Assembly: GCA_016178705.1 (NCBI GenBank)
Contig: JACOST010000009.1
Location: 186,001-250,000 of the forward strand
Source of the DNA: Deltaproteobacteria bacterium
GTDB taxonomy: Bacteria; Desulfobacterota; Binatia; HRBIN30; JACQVA1
Direction: 5' to 3'
DNA length: 64,000 nt
Shown piece after piece: positions 7,865 to 17,133 of the stretch. The position numbers and the translations under genes are program-made. Under the pieces are notes generated by a model, which was not told where the DNA came from, made no database searches, and saw only the letters and a program-made list of their open reading frames with translations. Each line of letters begins with the position of its first letter. Position 1 is the stretch's first letter.

Positions 7865-8953
7865 CTACTTCTGCGCCATGATCAGCAACAATGGCGCGAG
7901 CGCCTCGGGATCGAAGGTCATCGTCAACACCATGCGTGCAAATGCTTTGGCCCGCTCGGCCAACGGCAACTCGCGCGGCACGCTCGTGCGTTCGCTGCGG
8001 CAACTTGGGCTGTTCCAGTGACACACCACGCGAACGTCCCGAAAACCTAGCCGCAACAGCTCGAGGCGGAGTTCCTGGCCATCGAGGCCGACGCCGGGTT
8101 TGTCGTGATACTCGGTCAGTTCGACCAACGGTTCCTGTTCGCTCGTGTGGAGATGCGACCGCATCGGAAGGCCGAGCGCCCGACCAACCCGCGTCGCGAA
8201 TCCAACCGCCCGCCCGTAACCAACGCGCAGCCACTCGACACGCGCCATGCGGCGGCGCGCATCCGCGTTCGGATCCCAATCGGTGTACAGCACGCCCCCT
8301 GGCTTCATCACGCGCGCAATTTGGGCCAGCAGGGCTTTGGGATCATACAAATGATGCAACACGGAGAAGACGGACACGGCATCGACCGTGCCGGGGCGAA
8401 ACGGGATGGCGTCGGCCGCGCCACCCACGACACGCAAACCGCGCGCGCGCGATAGTGCGAGCATGCCGGGAGATACGTCCATACCGATGGCACGGCCAAA
8501 GTGTCGCGCCGCGTGGCCAAGGATGTTTCCGGTGCCGCAGCCGATGTCGAGAAAGACGTCGCCGCTCGTTCGGCTACGCATCTCTTGAACCGCTTCATCG
8601 ATACGCCGCTGACAGGTCGGGCCAAAGATGCCCTTGGTCGAGCGATCCTGTTCATAGTCCGGCGCCATCACGTTGTGAAAGTAGATGTTCGCGACTGTCA
8701 CGCGCTCCGGCTCCGGCAACTTCAGTGCGTCGAGCGCGGCTGCGGCTTCCTCTGGCGCAAGGCGCGTCCCGCGCGCGGTCCCGGCCGCGCCCATGAGGAG
8801 ATACGGCACCCCGTCTTCAATCGGATAGCGCTCGCGACACCCACAGGTCAGAGTCCCGGCAACGATGTCGCCGTCGTGCTCTTCGCTGATCGTCACGGCC
8901 AGCGCACCGCCGCAACGAGGGCAGGCAAGAATATCTAAGAGTTCCCGTTCCAT
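7865..8953 (-). CDS. SAM-dependent methyltransferase with N-terminal Trm112-like zinc domain
   Basis: A 362-residue protein. Residues 1-55 are a Trm112-like zinc ribbon (LLDILACPRCGGAL, then TCGCRERYPIEDGVPYLL). The class I methyltransferase core carries motif I VFLDIGCGTGNILG, AIGMDVSPGMLALSRARG, and AVSVFSVLHHLYDPKALL, typical of the Methyltransf_11 type. It probably methylates a sugar or lipid-linked intermediate of the polysaccharide. It is 3 bp from the preceding FemAB-like gene and 7 bp from the GNAT gene, so it belongs to the same operon. Confidence 0.87.
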   Translation of the reverse strand: MERELLDILACPRCGGALAVTISEEHDGDIVAGTLTCGCRERYPIEDGVPYLLMGAAGTARGTRLAPEEAAAALDALKLPEPERVTVANIYFHNVMAPDYEQDRSTKGIFGPTCQRRIDEAVQEMRSRTSGDVFLDIGCGTGNILGHAARHFGRAIGMDVSPGMLALSRARGLRVVGGAADAIPFRPGTVDAVSVFSVLHHLYDPKALLAQIARVMKPGGVLYTDWDPNADARRRMARVEWLRVGYGRAVGFATRVGRALGLPMRSHLHTSEQEPLVELTEYHDKPGVGLDGQELRLELLRLGFRDVRVVCHWNSPSCRSERTSVPRELPLAERAKAFARMVLTMTFDPEALAPLLLIMAQK

Positions 8954-8956
8954 ACC

Positions 8957-9877
8957 CTAGTGCGCTGGCTGCGTGTCGGATCGCCACGGCAGCGGCGTCG
9001 AATCTTCCCGCATGAAGTCGATGATCCCCGCCAGCTTGCGCCAGCCCGGATGTACCCCCGGCCGCTCGGCGTACCAACGCACTACCCGTCCGACGGTCGG
9101 CGCCCGCAGCAGTCCCGCCAGACCGGGCCGCACTACGATACGTTGGCGCAGCGGTCGATGCCGGAATCCCATCGCGAACTTGAACTGATCGAGCGCATCC
9201 ACCGGCTCGAGCGATTCGAGTCCGAACGTGATCTCGGCAACAGTCGGACGCTCGAGCGTCGCGCGCGCAACCGTATAGATGAGTGCGTTGTTGGGGTATT
9301 GGCCAAGATAGGCGTTACATGACCGGGCGAGCAGAAACTCGCAGCGGTCTTCGAGTTGTACCGTCAACAGGTACGCCGCCAACTGATCGTCTACGAATGC
9401 GCCCCACGCTTCCATTTCAGGCGCTTGCGCGGCCGCTGCCCAATATCGTTCCCAGTGCTGCCGCGCCGCCGCGCCATCCGATGGGGCCCGATCCTGCCTC
9501 TGCATGGTGTCGAGATGGGCTCGACGGCCGTCGCGCGCAATGAGCGCACAGTCCACTCGCTCAACTCGGCAACGGCGCAACCCGCGCCGAACCTTGCTGC
9601 GCGTGTTGGGGCTCAAGCGCTCAACGTCGTAGGGCCGCTCGTCACAAACGATTTGATAACTCAAGCGGCCCGGACCGTTCGGTGGTGCGACGAAGCGGGC
9701 GCCGAACCCGCGACCATCACGCATCACCTGACGCAGTTCGCCGGCATCGGGGGTGATCACACGATGAAAAGGCAAACTGAGAAAGAAGCGCGGTCCGGCA
9801 TCGAACCACTCGCCGCTGGACGTCGTAACGACGCGGTGGCCGATGGCTGAAAGAAACGTCGCGAAGGGACTGGCCAT
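8957..9877 (-). CDS. FemAB/GNAT-like acyltransferase (Acetyltransf_6 type)
   Basis: A 306-residue protein resembling the FemAB-related GNAT proteins found beside exopolysaccharide genes. Visible features are SYQIVCDERPYDVERLSPNTRSK near residue 75, RRGLRRCRVE, a middle region EMEAWGAFVDDQLAAYLLTVQLEDRCEFLLARS, and YPNNALIYTVARATLER. FemAB proteins transfer amino acids or acyl groups to cell-wall or polysaccharide acceptors. The specific reaction cannot be told here. Neighbours are a GT4 gene upstream (8 bp gap) and the methyltransferase downstream. Confidence 0.7.
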   Translation of the reverse strand: MASPFATFLSAIGHRVVTTSSGEWFDAGPRFFLSLPFHRVITPDAGELRQVMRDGRGFGARFVAPPNGPGRLSYQIVCDERPYDVERLSPNTRSKVRRGLRRCRVERVDCALIARDGRRAHLDTMQRQDRAPSDGAAARQHWERYWAAAAQAPEMEAWGAFVDDQLAAYLLTVQLEDRCEFLLARSCNAYLGQYPNNALIYTVARATLERPTVAEITFGLESLEPVDALDQFKFAMGFRHRPLRQRIVVRPGLAGLLRAPTVGRVVRWYAERPGVHPGWRKLAGIIDFMREDSTPLPWRSDTQPAH

Positions 9878-9885
9878 TGCAAGCC

Positions 9886-11292
9886 TCAGCTCGCCATCGC
9901 CGCGGGCGCTACCGCTGCTCGGCCATCACCAAGCAGCGCATCCACGTCGCCATCGGGTCGACCGGCGGCACGCATGAGATCCGCGAGTTGCTCGATGTTG
10001 GCCTCGCGATCGAAGTATCGCTGGACAAAGCGCTGTCCCTCCACCGCCAAGCGTTCTCGTTGTGCCGGGTCGCGCAGCAGGTCGGCAATCGCCTCTGCCA
10101 GCTCTTCCGGGCGCTCGGGCCGCACCAGACGGCCGGTGTGACCATCTTGCACCAACTCCCGCACACCTCCCACATCCGACGCGATGACCGGCACGCGCGA
10201 CGCGAGAGCCTCGACCAGCACGTTCGGGATTACGTCTTGCTTGCCGTACCGTCGCACAACGACGCTCGCGAGCACGAAGACCGTGGCCTCGGCCATCAGC
10301 GCCGCCAGTTTCGCCTGCGTCATCGCGCCGACAAAATGTACACGACTTCCCACGCCGAGCCGTTCGGCCAAGGTTTCGAGTTCCGCGCGTTGCGGCCCTT
10401 CGCCGACGAGTTGGCACTCGAACACCAAGCCCTGTTCCATCAAGTGGGCACACGCTTGCAACAAGACGTGCATGCCTTTGTAGCGTTCGAGACGGCCGCA
10501 GGTGAGCACCAGCGGGACCGGTCGCGCGGCGCGTGGTCGATAGGCGAATCGCTGCAAGTCGGCGCCGTGATAGTTCACCACCAACTTGCGCCGATCCGCC
10601 TGGAATGTGTCCGCCAGATACGTGGCGTTAGTGGCCGCACAGGTGACGACAAAGCGTGCCGCCCGTAGCTTGGCCGACAGCAGGTATTGGGTCATGTAGA
10701 TATCATAGGCGTGGGCCGTGAAGCTGAATTCGATACCGTAGAGTCGATGTACGACATATGCCACTGTGGCCGGATAGCTCGCCCAGTGCGCGTGCAGATG
10801 GCGAACACCGTCTTGTTGCAGCGTGCAACCGAGGTGCACACTTTTCCATGCGAGTACCAACGACTTGAGCAGGAACAACACTGGATTGGTGTTGTAGAAG
10901 CCGAGCGCTCGCTCGCGCAGGCCCATACGCTCGGGCGCCACATCCGCAGTCGAGCGGTGCCGGTCGTCGCGCCACTCACGCGTGAGATCACGGAACACAC
11001 CGAAGTAGCGACCAGGTTGTCGGACAAGGGTGACAAAGTTGCTCCGCCACATGCGCGGATGGAGCGCCCATGGCAAGTACGTCACTTCGGCGCGCAGAGT
11101 AGCCGCCTCCGGCTGCTGGGCTTCATCAGCGGCCGGCCGCTTCAGGGAATAGAGTCGAATCGGGACCTGGCGCGCGCGCAAAGCCAGCACTTCCCAGAGC
11201 ACAAAGGTTTGGTGCAGGACCGGGAAGGCCGGGAACACATACGCGACGGCCGGGGCCATGTCCCGCCGCTCCACCCGTCGATCCGGATTCAT
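9886..11292 (-). CDS. GT4-family glycosyltransferase
   Basis: A 468-residue GT-B glycosyltransferase. The N-terminal half contains VAYVFPAFPVLHQTFVLWEV and HLHAHWASYPATVAYVVHRLYG. The C-terminal GT4 domain has VLTCGRLERYKGMHVLL, LVGEGPQRAELE, VHFVGAMTQAKL and PNVLVEALASRVPVIASDVGGVRELV, including the E-x7-E type nucleotide-sugar site. It is related to WcaL-type transferases of exopolysaccharide clusters. It starts at an ATG overlapping the O-antigen ligase stop (ATGA). It would add a sugar to the lipid-linked repeat on the cytoplasmic face. Confidence 0.92.
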   Translation of the reverse strand: MNPDRRVERRDMAPAVAYVFPAFPVLHQTFVLWEVLALRARQVPIRLYSLKRPAADEAQQPEAATLRAEVTYLPWALHPRMWRSNFVTLVRQPGRYFGVFRDLTREWRDDRHRSTADVAPERMGLRERALGFYNTNPVLFLLKSLVLAWKSVHLGCTLQQDGVRHLHAHWASYPATVAYVVHRLYGIEFSFTAHAYDIYMTQYLLSAKLRAARFVVTCAATNATYLADTFQADRRKLVVNYHGADLQRFAYRPRAARPVPLVLTCGRLERYKGMHVLLQACAHLMEQGLVFECQLVGEGPQRAELETLAERLGVGSRVHFVGAMTQAKLAALMAEATVFVLASVVVRRYGKQDVIPNVLVEALASRVPVIASDVGGVRELVQDGHTGRLVRPERPEELAEAIADLLRDPAQRERLAVEGQRFVQRYFDREANIEQLADLMRAAGRPDGDVDALLGDGRAAVAPAAMAS

Positions 11293-12725
11293 GACATCGC
11301 GCGACTACGAGCTTCCGCGTACCGCCGCACCACGATCCCGAGCCCGACTAGCCAAAACAGCACAATAGATTGCCACAGATCGGCTACCAAGGAGAACACC
11401 GCGATGGCGATCACCCCGGTCCGCGCGCCACTCACGATCCAGTTGAGGTCGCGCACGCGCCGCGCTGGCGGTAAGAGTTGCTGCGCCACCGAAAGGTTTT
11501 GAAACGTGCACCAGAACAACGCGACAAACGAGAGCAGGCAAAAAATTCCGCCCTCCGCCATGGCCAATATGGGCGAACTGTGCGGCGGCGCCGTCGAACG
11601 CGCCGGATCATTAATGAAGCGGACGATTTCCCAATTGCCGGCACCGACGCCCAGGAGCAAATTGTCGCGCACAATCTCGTAGCCGACCTCAAAGGTGTAG
11701 GCGCGTCGTTCCAGCGAACCGGTCCCCACCGCACCGGTCGACGCGGCACTGCCTGGCAGGTTACCGAGCCGCTCCAAATTCTTCTCCGGCACGACCTGTA
11801 GCACCAAGGCCGCGGTGACCACGCCGACCAAGCCAAGTGCCAACAGGCGACGCAAGGAGACGCCTTCCTCGATCACGATGAAGGCCACGCAGGCGAACAA
11901 CCCGAGCATTCCGCTGCGCGAGGCGGTCATCATGACCGTGATCGCCAGCAGCACGATGAGCCCCAGCAGAGAGATCTGTCCGACACGACTACGAACTTGT
12001 CGCCGCAGATACCAGAGCGCCCCGATGCAGATGATGGCGTACATCGCCACTCGATTGGGGTTACCCGCCTGAGCGATGCCGCCTTGCACGACACTGGACG
12101 CGCGACTCCCGTACAAACCCCCACTTGTCAGACCGCCCTGCAACCCAGACAACGCACTCATCACCATCATGGCGATCACCAGCAGATACACCAGCCGCAT
12201 CTGCGCCGGGGTGCGAATGAACGTCGCGAAGAACAGCACGAAGGCGACGCGGTTGAGGTACAGCCGCGCCGCGATATTTCGTTCAGTCGGGCCAATCAAT
12301 TCCGCCAGGCGGCTCTCGGGGCCATTGAACATCTCCGACACGGCGTAGCAGAGCGCGATGAAGAGCAGGAGTTGCATCTCGCGGCTGCGCAGGAACCACC
12401 AATCGTCGCGGGCGCGGATGCGGTAGGCGAGCAGCACCAGAAACAACAACCCCAGCATGTTGTTGATGGTGAGGAAGCCCGACCCCTGCAAAGCCTGCGG
12501 ATACGTCACCAAGAAGGTCGACAGAAATAGCACGATGCCGATTTCGGGGCGTGTCACCACGAGCGTGACCAACATCAGGCCGGTGATCGCGAAAAACCAG
12601 GCTCCGGTGCCGAGCGCAACGTCAGCAACGACCGCGAACAGCGCAACGAAGGCCAAACCGATCAACGGTCCGGTAGAGATTGGGGAGGCCGCAGAACGGC
12701 CTCTGACGGCAACGGCTTGAGGCAC
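11289..12725 (-). CDS. O-antigen ligase/polymerase family membrane protein
   Basis: A 478-residue polytopic membrane protein with about ten hydrophobic segments, beginning with GLAFVALFAVVADVAL and AWFFAITGLMLVTLVV. The Wzy_C-type loop is visible late in the protein: RRAYTFEVGYEIVRDN, LLLGVGAGNWEI and APPHSSPILAMAEGG, with the conserved region around a His. It could polymerise repeat units (Wzy) or ligate them (WaaL-like); sequence alone does not decide, though the linked Wzz/Wza genes favour a polymerase. The start is a GTG at 12725 with only a weak ribosome binding site. Confidence 0.85.
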   Translation of the reverse strand: MPQAVAVRGRSAASPISTGPLIGLAFVALFAVVADVALGTGAWFFAITGLMLVTLVVTRPEIGIVLFLSTFLVTYPQALQGSGFLTINNMLGLLFLVLLAYRIRARDDWWFLRSREMQLLLFIALCYAVSEMFNGPESRLAELIGPTERNIAARLYLNRVAFVLFFATFIRTPAQMRLVYLLVIAMMVMSALSGLQGGLTSGGLYGSRASSVVQGGIAQAGNPNRVAMYAIICIGALWYLRRQVRSRVGQISLLGLIVLLAITVMMTASRSGMLGLFACVAFIVIEEGVSLRRLLALGLVGVVTAALVLQVVPEKNLERLGNLPGSAASTGAVGTGSLERRAYTFEVGYEIVRDNLLLGVGAGNWEIVRFINDPARSTAPPHSSPILAMAEGGIFCLLSFVALFWCTFQNLSVAQQLLPPARRVRDLNWIVSGARTGVIAIAVFSLVADLWQSIVLFWLVGLGIVVRRYAEARSRAMS

Positions 12726-12746
12726 AAGGTCTCGCTTGAACGGTCG

Positions 12747-13478
12747 TTACAACAAGCTCTCGAGAAACGCGGGAATGTACGATCGGCGCCGATTCAGCAC
12801 GACGCCGAGAATTCGAGCATCCACCTTGTCGAGTTGACGCTTGGCGGCTTCGGCTTCGGTCACCGGTGTGCGATCGGCCTCGACGACGAGGATCACCCCG
12901 TCAACCTTGGGCGCCAGAACCGAGGCATCCGCATAGCCGTTGACCGGCGGTGAATCGATGACGATGAAATCGAACTGCGGCCGGAGTCGTACCAGCAACG
13001 TCGCGACGTGCTCGAGATCCATGCTGCGCCGGCTCGGGGCGCCGGCAACAATGACCGACAGATTGAGCGTGTCGACGCGCGAAATAACCGCTTCGGCGCT
13101 CAACTGTCCGTTGATGAAATCGGTCAGGCCGCCGTTGGAGGCAACCGGCAGCATGCGTGCCAGACTCGGCATCCGCAGATTGCCCTCCACCAATAGCACG
13201 CGGGTTTCTCGTTCCTTGGCCAGGGCCGTAGCAAGTCCGATGGCCACGGTGCTGGCTCCCTCCCCATGGCGTGCCGCCGTGACCAAGATTGTGTGCAATG
13301 AGGAGGGGCTGAGACCGGAGACAAGGCTGGCCCGCAATCGCTGATAGTCCTCCGACGCGGCTTCGGTCGCGGTCAGCCCGCCTAGACCACCGCCAGGCGC
13401 GCCCGCCGCCGGCCCGTTCCAGCGCGACCGATCGCGTTCCTCCTCGGCCTTCTTCAGCGCTTCGTATATCTTACTCAA
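12747..13478 (-). CDS. CpsD/BY-kinase-like ATPase with altered Walker A motif
   Basis: A 243-residue relative of the tyrosine autokinases that pair with Wzz proteins. It begins MSKIYEALKKAEEER, typical of exopolysaccharide autokinases, and ends GVVLNRRRSYIPAFLESLL. The Walker A region reads RHGEGASTVA: the Lys of GEGKS/T is Ala (codon GCC at about 13252). The Walker A-prime region is LLVEGNLRMP instead of LLIDAD, while Walker B FIVIDSPP is kept. There is no C-terminal tyrosine cluster, only one Tyr. It may be a non-catalytic regulator of the adjacent Wzz protein rather than an active kinase. Confidence 0.82.
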   Translation of the reverse strand: MSKIYEALKKAEEERDRSRWNGPAAGAPGGGLGGLTATEAASEDYQRLRASLVSGLSPSSLHTILVTAARHGEGASTVAIGLATALAKERETRVLLVEGNLRMPSLARMLPVASNGGLTDFINGQLSAEAVISRVDTLNLSVIVAGAPSRRSMDLEHVATLLVRLRPQFDFIVIDSPPVNGYADASVLAPKVDGVILVVEADRTPVTEAEAAKRQLDKVDARILGVVLNRRRSYIPAFLESLL

Positions 13479-13498
13479 GGCCCGTCCCCGTCCACCGG

Positions 13499-15115
13499 TT
13501 ACGCCTGGGTGTAGTCCGCAATGCTGCCCAGCAGCGGCAACCCGAGGTGTTGCTCGACATCGTACTCCGAGCGCAGCGAACGGTTCAGGTATTCCAACCC
13601 AAACGCACCGCCGAGACTAACCGCGATGCCTGAAATGAGCGAGAGAAGGACGGAGACCCGTTGATTGTCTGCGCGCTGGAGTGGCAGCGCAGGCCGCTGC
13701 ACGACATCGACGTTGATCAGTCGTTCTTGATCCATGGCTTCGCTGATGCGCGCCTCCTGTTCGCGTTTAACGTACAACTCGAATGCATCCCGGCGGTTCT
13801 TCACTTCTTGATCGAGGCGATCGTACTCAAGCGCCTTTTGCCGCAAGAAGATGAGGCGCCGACCGATACGCACGGAATCTTCTTCGAGGGTGGCGCGGCG
13901 CGCGCGCATCTCCTTCAGCGAACCCTCCATGTCGAGCAAGACCCGCAGCCGGTCTTCCCGTACCGGGTTGGTGCGCAACATCTGCCGCGCTACGACCGTC
14001 GGCCGATCGCGCAGTTCGTCATCAAGCTGCGTTTGAAGCTCGCTGATCTCCTGGGCGTTGTCGCGCACGTGACGATCCTTGTCGGTGTACTTTTGCAACA
14101 AGTTCACGCGATCGACCTGCCGATCAACCAGCTGTTGCGTGAGCTGGGTCACCACCGGGTTTACTTCGAGGTACTGATAACGCTTGATGATCGGGGGTTG
14201 ATCCGCCAGCTGTTGCTGTACTACGCGGAGCTTTTCTTCCGTCCCATTGATGTTCGCGTTGACGTCGCGCAGCGTCCCATCAAGGTCGGCGCTCGACTTC
14301 ACCGTCGCCTGAATCTCGTCGCGTGGCGCCACAACCCCGACGCTCTCCGCATATTCCTTGAGTGCGTCCTCGCCGCTACGCAGGCGCTTCTCGAGATCGC
14401 GGCGCTGGTCTTCGTAGAAGCGCGCCAGACCCTTATTGCCGTGCACCTCGGCATGGTAGGCGAGGTACTCGTCGACCACACGATTGACCACTTGCGCAGC
14501 GGCTTCCGGGGCGCTGGCCTTGTAATCGATCTGGATCACGTTGGAGGCCTTGATCGGCGTCACCACCAGCGCGGTATCCAGAGCCACCGCGCGCGCACCG
14601 AGATCGATGCCGTTGTCCTTGTCCTTCAAGCTGGCGTTCTCGACCCGCGCCGTACCGTTGCCATCACCATAAGCGAGACCGCGCACAACCTGGTCCAGCA
14701 TTTGACGACTGCGGATGATATGGACCTCGGAGTTCACCGCTGACTCATTCAGTTCAACGGTGGCGAGCTTGGTCATGTCGGTCGACTGAACCACGGCATC
14801 GCCGCGCTGCGTGGTGATCAACACCTTCGCGCTGGCTACATACTTGGGTTTGCTGAAGACCGACACCGCAAGTCCTGGTAGCGCCACAACGATGAAGAGC
14901 CCGAGGATGAGTCGCTTGCGCTTGAACAAGACGTGGAAGATTTCGCGCACTTGCTCGCTACCCGTGAGCGTACGCGTGCTACCGTTCCCATTCCCATTCC
15001 CATGGCCGTTGCCATTGCCGTTGCCATTGCCAAGAACGTTCCCGTTGGCGTTCCCATTGCCATGACCGTTACCGTGGCCGCTGCCGTTACGCGGGCGTTG
15101 TATCTCGTGTGCCAT
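13499..15115 (-). CDS. Wzz/GumC-type polysaccharide chain-length determinant with Gly-Asn-rich N-terminus
   Basis: A 538-residue polysaccharide co-polymerase. An N-terminal cytoplasmic tail (about residues 8-47) is almost entirely Gly-Asn dipeptides with some His, encoded by a degenerate 6-bp repeat. The first membrane helix follows (KRLILGLFIVVALPGLAVSVF), then a Wzz domain, long periplasmic coiled coils (about residues 190-440) and a second helix VLLSLISGIAVSLGGAFGLEYL. The end (LRSEYDVEQHLGLPLLGSI) matches GNVR-type exopolysaccharide proteins. It controls chain length and works with Wza downstream of the polymerase. It lies 20 bp from the CpsD-like gene. Confidence 0.9.
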   Translation of the reverse strand: MAHEIQRPRNGSGHGNGHGNGNANGNVLGNGNGNGNGHGNGNGNGSTRTLTGSEQVREIFHVLFKRKRLILGLFIVVALPGLAVSVFSKPKYVASAKVLITTQRGDAVVQSTDMTKLATVELNESAVNSEVHIIRSRQMLDQVVRGLAYGDGNGTARVENASLKDKDNGIDLGARAVALDTALVVTPIKASNVIQIDYKASAPEAAAQVVNRVVDEYLAYHAEVHGNKGLARFYEDQRRDLEKRLRSGEDALKEYAESVGVVAPRDEIQATVKSSADLDGTLRDVNANINGTEEKLRVVQQQLADQPPIIKRYQYLEVNPVVTQLTQQLVDRQVDRVNLLQKYTDKDRHVRDNAQEISELQTQLDDELRDRPTVVARQMLRTNPVREDRLRVLLDMEGSLKEMRARRATLEEDSVRIGRRLIFLRQKALEYDRLDQEVKNRRDAFELYVKREQEARISEAMDQERLINVDVVQRPALPLQRADNQRVSVLLSLISGIAVSLGGAFGLEYLNRSLRSEYDVEQHLGLPLLGSIADYTQA

Positions 15116-15133
15116 AGGGATCCGTTGACTAAC

Positions 15134-15841
15134 TTACGGGGCGAAGCCGATGCCAACCCGCGGAGGAACCGGCAGCATGCGGCGAATGTAGAGATCGACG
15201 AAGGCGTTGATGTCGCCGATGGTGGTGCGTGGGACAAAGATCATGTCGCGCGCCGCCAGTTGCACCGATTCGGGCTCACCCTGCAACACGCGAGTCAAAT
15301 CCACCTTGGTCGCCTGATAGTCCTTCTCGCCAACAGTGATATGAACGACGCTGTCCACGCGGGCAATATCAGTAAAGCCACCCCTGTCCATGATCGCTTG
15401 CAACGCGGTCAGTCCGGGCCGATACGGCACAAACCCGGGCAGCCGCACTTCACCGGTCACATAAACCTTCTGCTCGCCCAATTCTGCCACGATCACCGTG
15501 ACTTCAGGGTCACGCAAGTGTTCGCTCGAGTGCTGGCGAACGACTTCAGCGAGCTGATTCGTCGTCAACCCACCCGCCATCACCTCGCCCACATCCTGCA
15601 GCGTGATGTTCCCGTCGGGACGCACAGGCAACTTCACGTCGAGTTCCGGGTGATAGAGAAACTTGATGCGCAGCACATCGCCTGGCTGCAGCCGGTACTC
15701 GGCTTCGTGAATCGGCCCGCCCACTGACGCGTCGAGCGCCGGCAACGGCACCGGCGCGACCGGACGCGGCCGACCACAGCCCGCTCCCACGACCAGAGCG
15801 AGCGACAAACCCGCAATATAGCTCCACGCACACGTCTTCAT
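15134..15841 (-). CDS. Wza-like polysaccharide export outer-membrane lipoprotein
   Basis: A 235-residue protein with a lipoprotein signal peptide (lipobox VVGAGC, Cys at residue 22). The mature part has a Poly_export domain (EYRLQPGDVLRIKFLYHPELDVKLPVRPDGNITLQDVGEV) and an SLBB region (VYVTGEVRLPGFVPYRPGLTALQAIMDRGGF). Together with the Wzz protein it forms the envelope-spanning export channel, which indicates a Gram-negative cell plan. The ATG overlaps the preceding GT4 stop (ATGA). It is shorter than E. coli Wza, as is usual for exopolysaccharide versions. Confidence 0.93.
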   Translation of the reverse strand: MKTCAWSYIAGLSLALVVGAGCGRPRPVAPVPLPALDASVGGPIHEAEYRLQPGDVLRIKFLYHPELDVKLPVRPDGNITLQDVGEVMAGGLTTNQLAEVVRQHSSEHLRDPEVTVIVAELGEQKVYVTGEVRLPGFVPYRPGLTALQAIMDRGGFTDIARVDSVVHITVGEKDYQATKVDLTRVLQGEPESVQLAARDMIFVPRTTIGDINAFVDLYIRRMLPVPPRVGIGFAP

Positions 15842-17133
15842 TCGTTCCCGGTCCTTCGGGTCGACGCTCGCGGGCTTATACGATCTTCAGCCGGTGCCAT
15901 CAAGCCTATTCTACGCACCCGTCCGCCTTGCTTTTCAACCGCCTCGAACCCATTCGGACGGCCCACAGTTTCGGCGTAGAGGGACTCGATCCGCGGCAGA
16001 AGTGCCGCCCACGTATGGTGCATAGCCACCGCTTGCCGAGCCGCAATTCCCAACGCGGTGCGCTGCGCACAATCCTCTAGCAAGCCTGTTATCGCCGCCG
16101 CCATCGCCCACTCGTCGCGATCAGGAACCACCACGCCAGTGTGCCCGTCTTGCACTACCTTCGCCACACTCTTGCATACCACGATTGCCTTCCCGAAAGA
16201 CATGAAATTCAGCAGCTTGATCGGAAAACCCGACCAAGATGACCGCGGGCAGACGACGACATCGGCGCGCTCCAGGATGGTCCGTGTACTTCGAAAGCTC
16301 CGACTCTCGGCGACAACAACACCGGGAATCGCTGCAATCGTCACCAATCGCCGTCGCGTGGTGGGGGCAGTGGCCACGTGCGCGGCGATCACGAGCACGG
16401 TATTCGGTCGCTTCTGGCGGACGTGGGCAAATGCCCGCAGCAAGGTCTCCATGTTCTGATACGGATCGATGTTCCCAGCATAGAGAACAACATCGTTGTC
16501 GGGAAACAGCATGCCCCCATTCTCGATTTCACGCTTCGATGGCAGCGCAATCGCCGGCGGCACGACGGCAATTCGGTTGCCGGCGACACCGCGGTGGATC
16601 AGGAAGCGCGCGATCTCGGGACTCAGCGCTACGCAGTAGTCGGCGCACCGCGGCACCACACGATCGAGCGCTCGTCCGACCCGCCGAGCGATCCACCGCG
16701 CGATGGATCCGGTAAAGTAGTACGGAAGCTCGTCGCTCATCACGTTGTGGCTATGGTACACAACCGGCGTGCCGAGCATCCACCGCACGGCGTAGCTCAC
16801 CAGCGGGCCCTCATAGTTGTGCGCGTGGATGACATCGATCGCGTGATCCCGCACCACGCGATAGAGCGTGGCAATCAACGCTACGTCGAGTACCAGCTTC
16901 GCCCACCACGACCGCGATCCATCAAGCCCGCCGCAGCCCCGGGTCCGATGGATGCGGAATCCCCGCACTGGGACGACGTGCTCACCCGCCGGGTACGTCA
17001 CCACGTGGACCTCGTGGCCCGCCGCAACCAGCGCCTCAGCCAATTCGCGGATCAGAACTTGCGACCCACGCAGACTCGGGAATGGACACGCAGCCACCAT
17101 CGCGATCCGGTAGCGCGGGCGCAGGCTGTTCAT
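15838..17133 (-). CDS. GT4-family glycosyltransferase
   Basis: A 431-residue GT-B enzyme. The N-terminal motif IAMVAACPFPSLRGSQVLIRELAEAL and VIHAHNYEGPLVSYA mark an acceptor domain of the GT4 type. The C-terminal half has VVLYAGNIDPYQNMETLLRAF, ERADVVVCPRSSWSGFPIKLLNFMSFGKAIVV and KVVQDGHTGVVVPDRDEWAMAAAI. It overlaps wza by 4 bp at its end and the phosphodiesterase-type gene by 4 bp at its start. It should transfer one hexose or similar sugar; donor and linkage are unknown. Confidence 0.9.
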   Translation of the reverse strand: MNSLRPRYRIAMVAACPFPSLRGSQVLIRELAEALVAAGHEVHVVTYPAGEHVVPVRGFRIHRTRGCGGLDGSRSWWAKLVLDVALIATLYRVVRDHAIDVIHAHNYEGPLVSYAVRWMLGTPVVYHSHNVMSDELPYYFTGSIARWIARRVGRALDRVVPRCADYCVALSPEIARFLIHRGVAGNRIAVVPPAIALPSKREIENGGMLFPDNDVVLYAGNIDPYQNMETLLRAFAHVRQKRPNTVLVIAAHVATAPTTRRRLVTIAAIPGVVVAESRSFRSTRTILERADVVVCPRSSWSGFPIKLLNFMSFGKAIVVCKSVAKVVQDGHTGVVVPDRDEWAMAAAITGLLEDCAQRTALGIAARQAVAMHHTWAALLPRIESLYAETVGRPNGFEAVEKQGGRVRRIGLMAPAEDRISPRASTRRTGNE

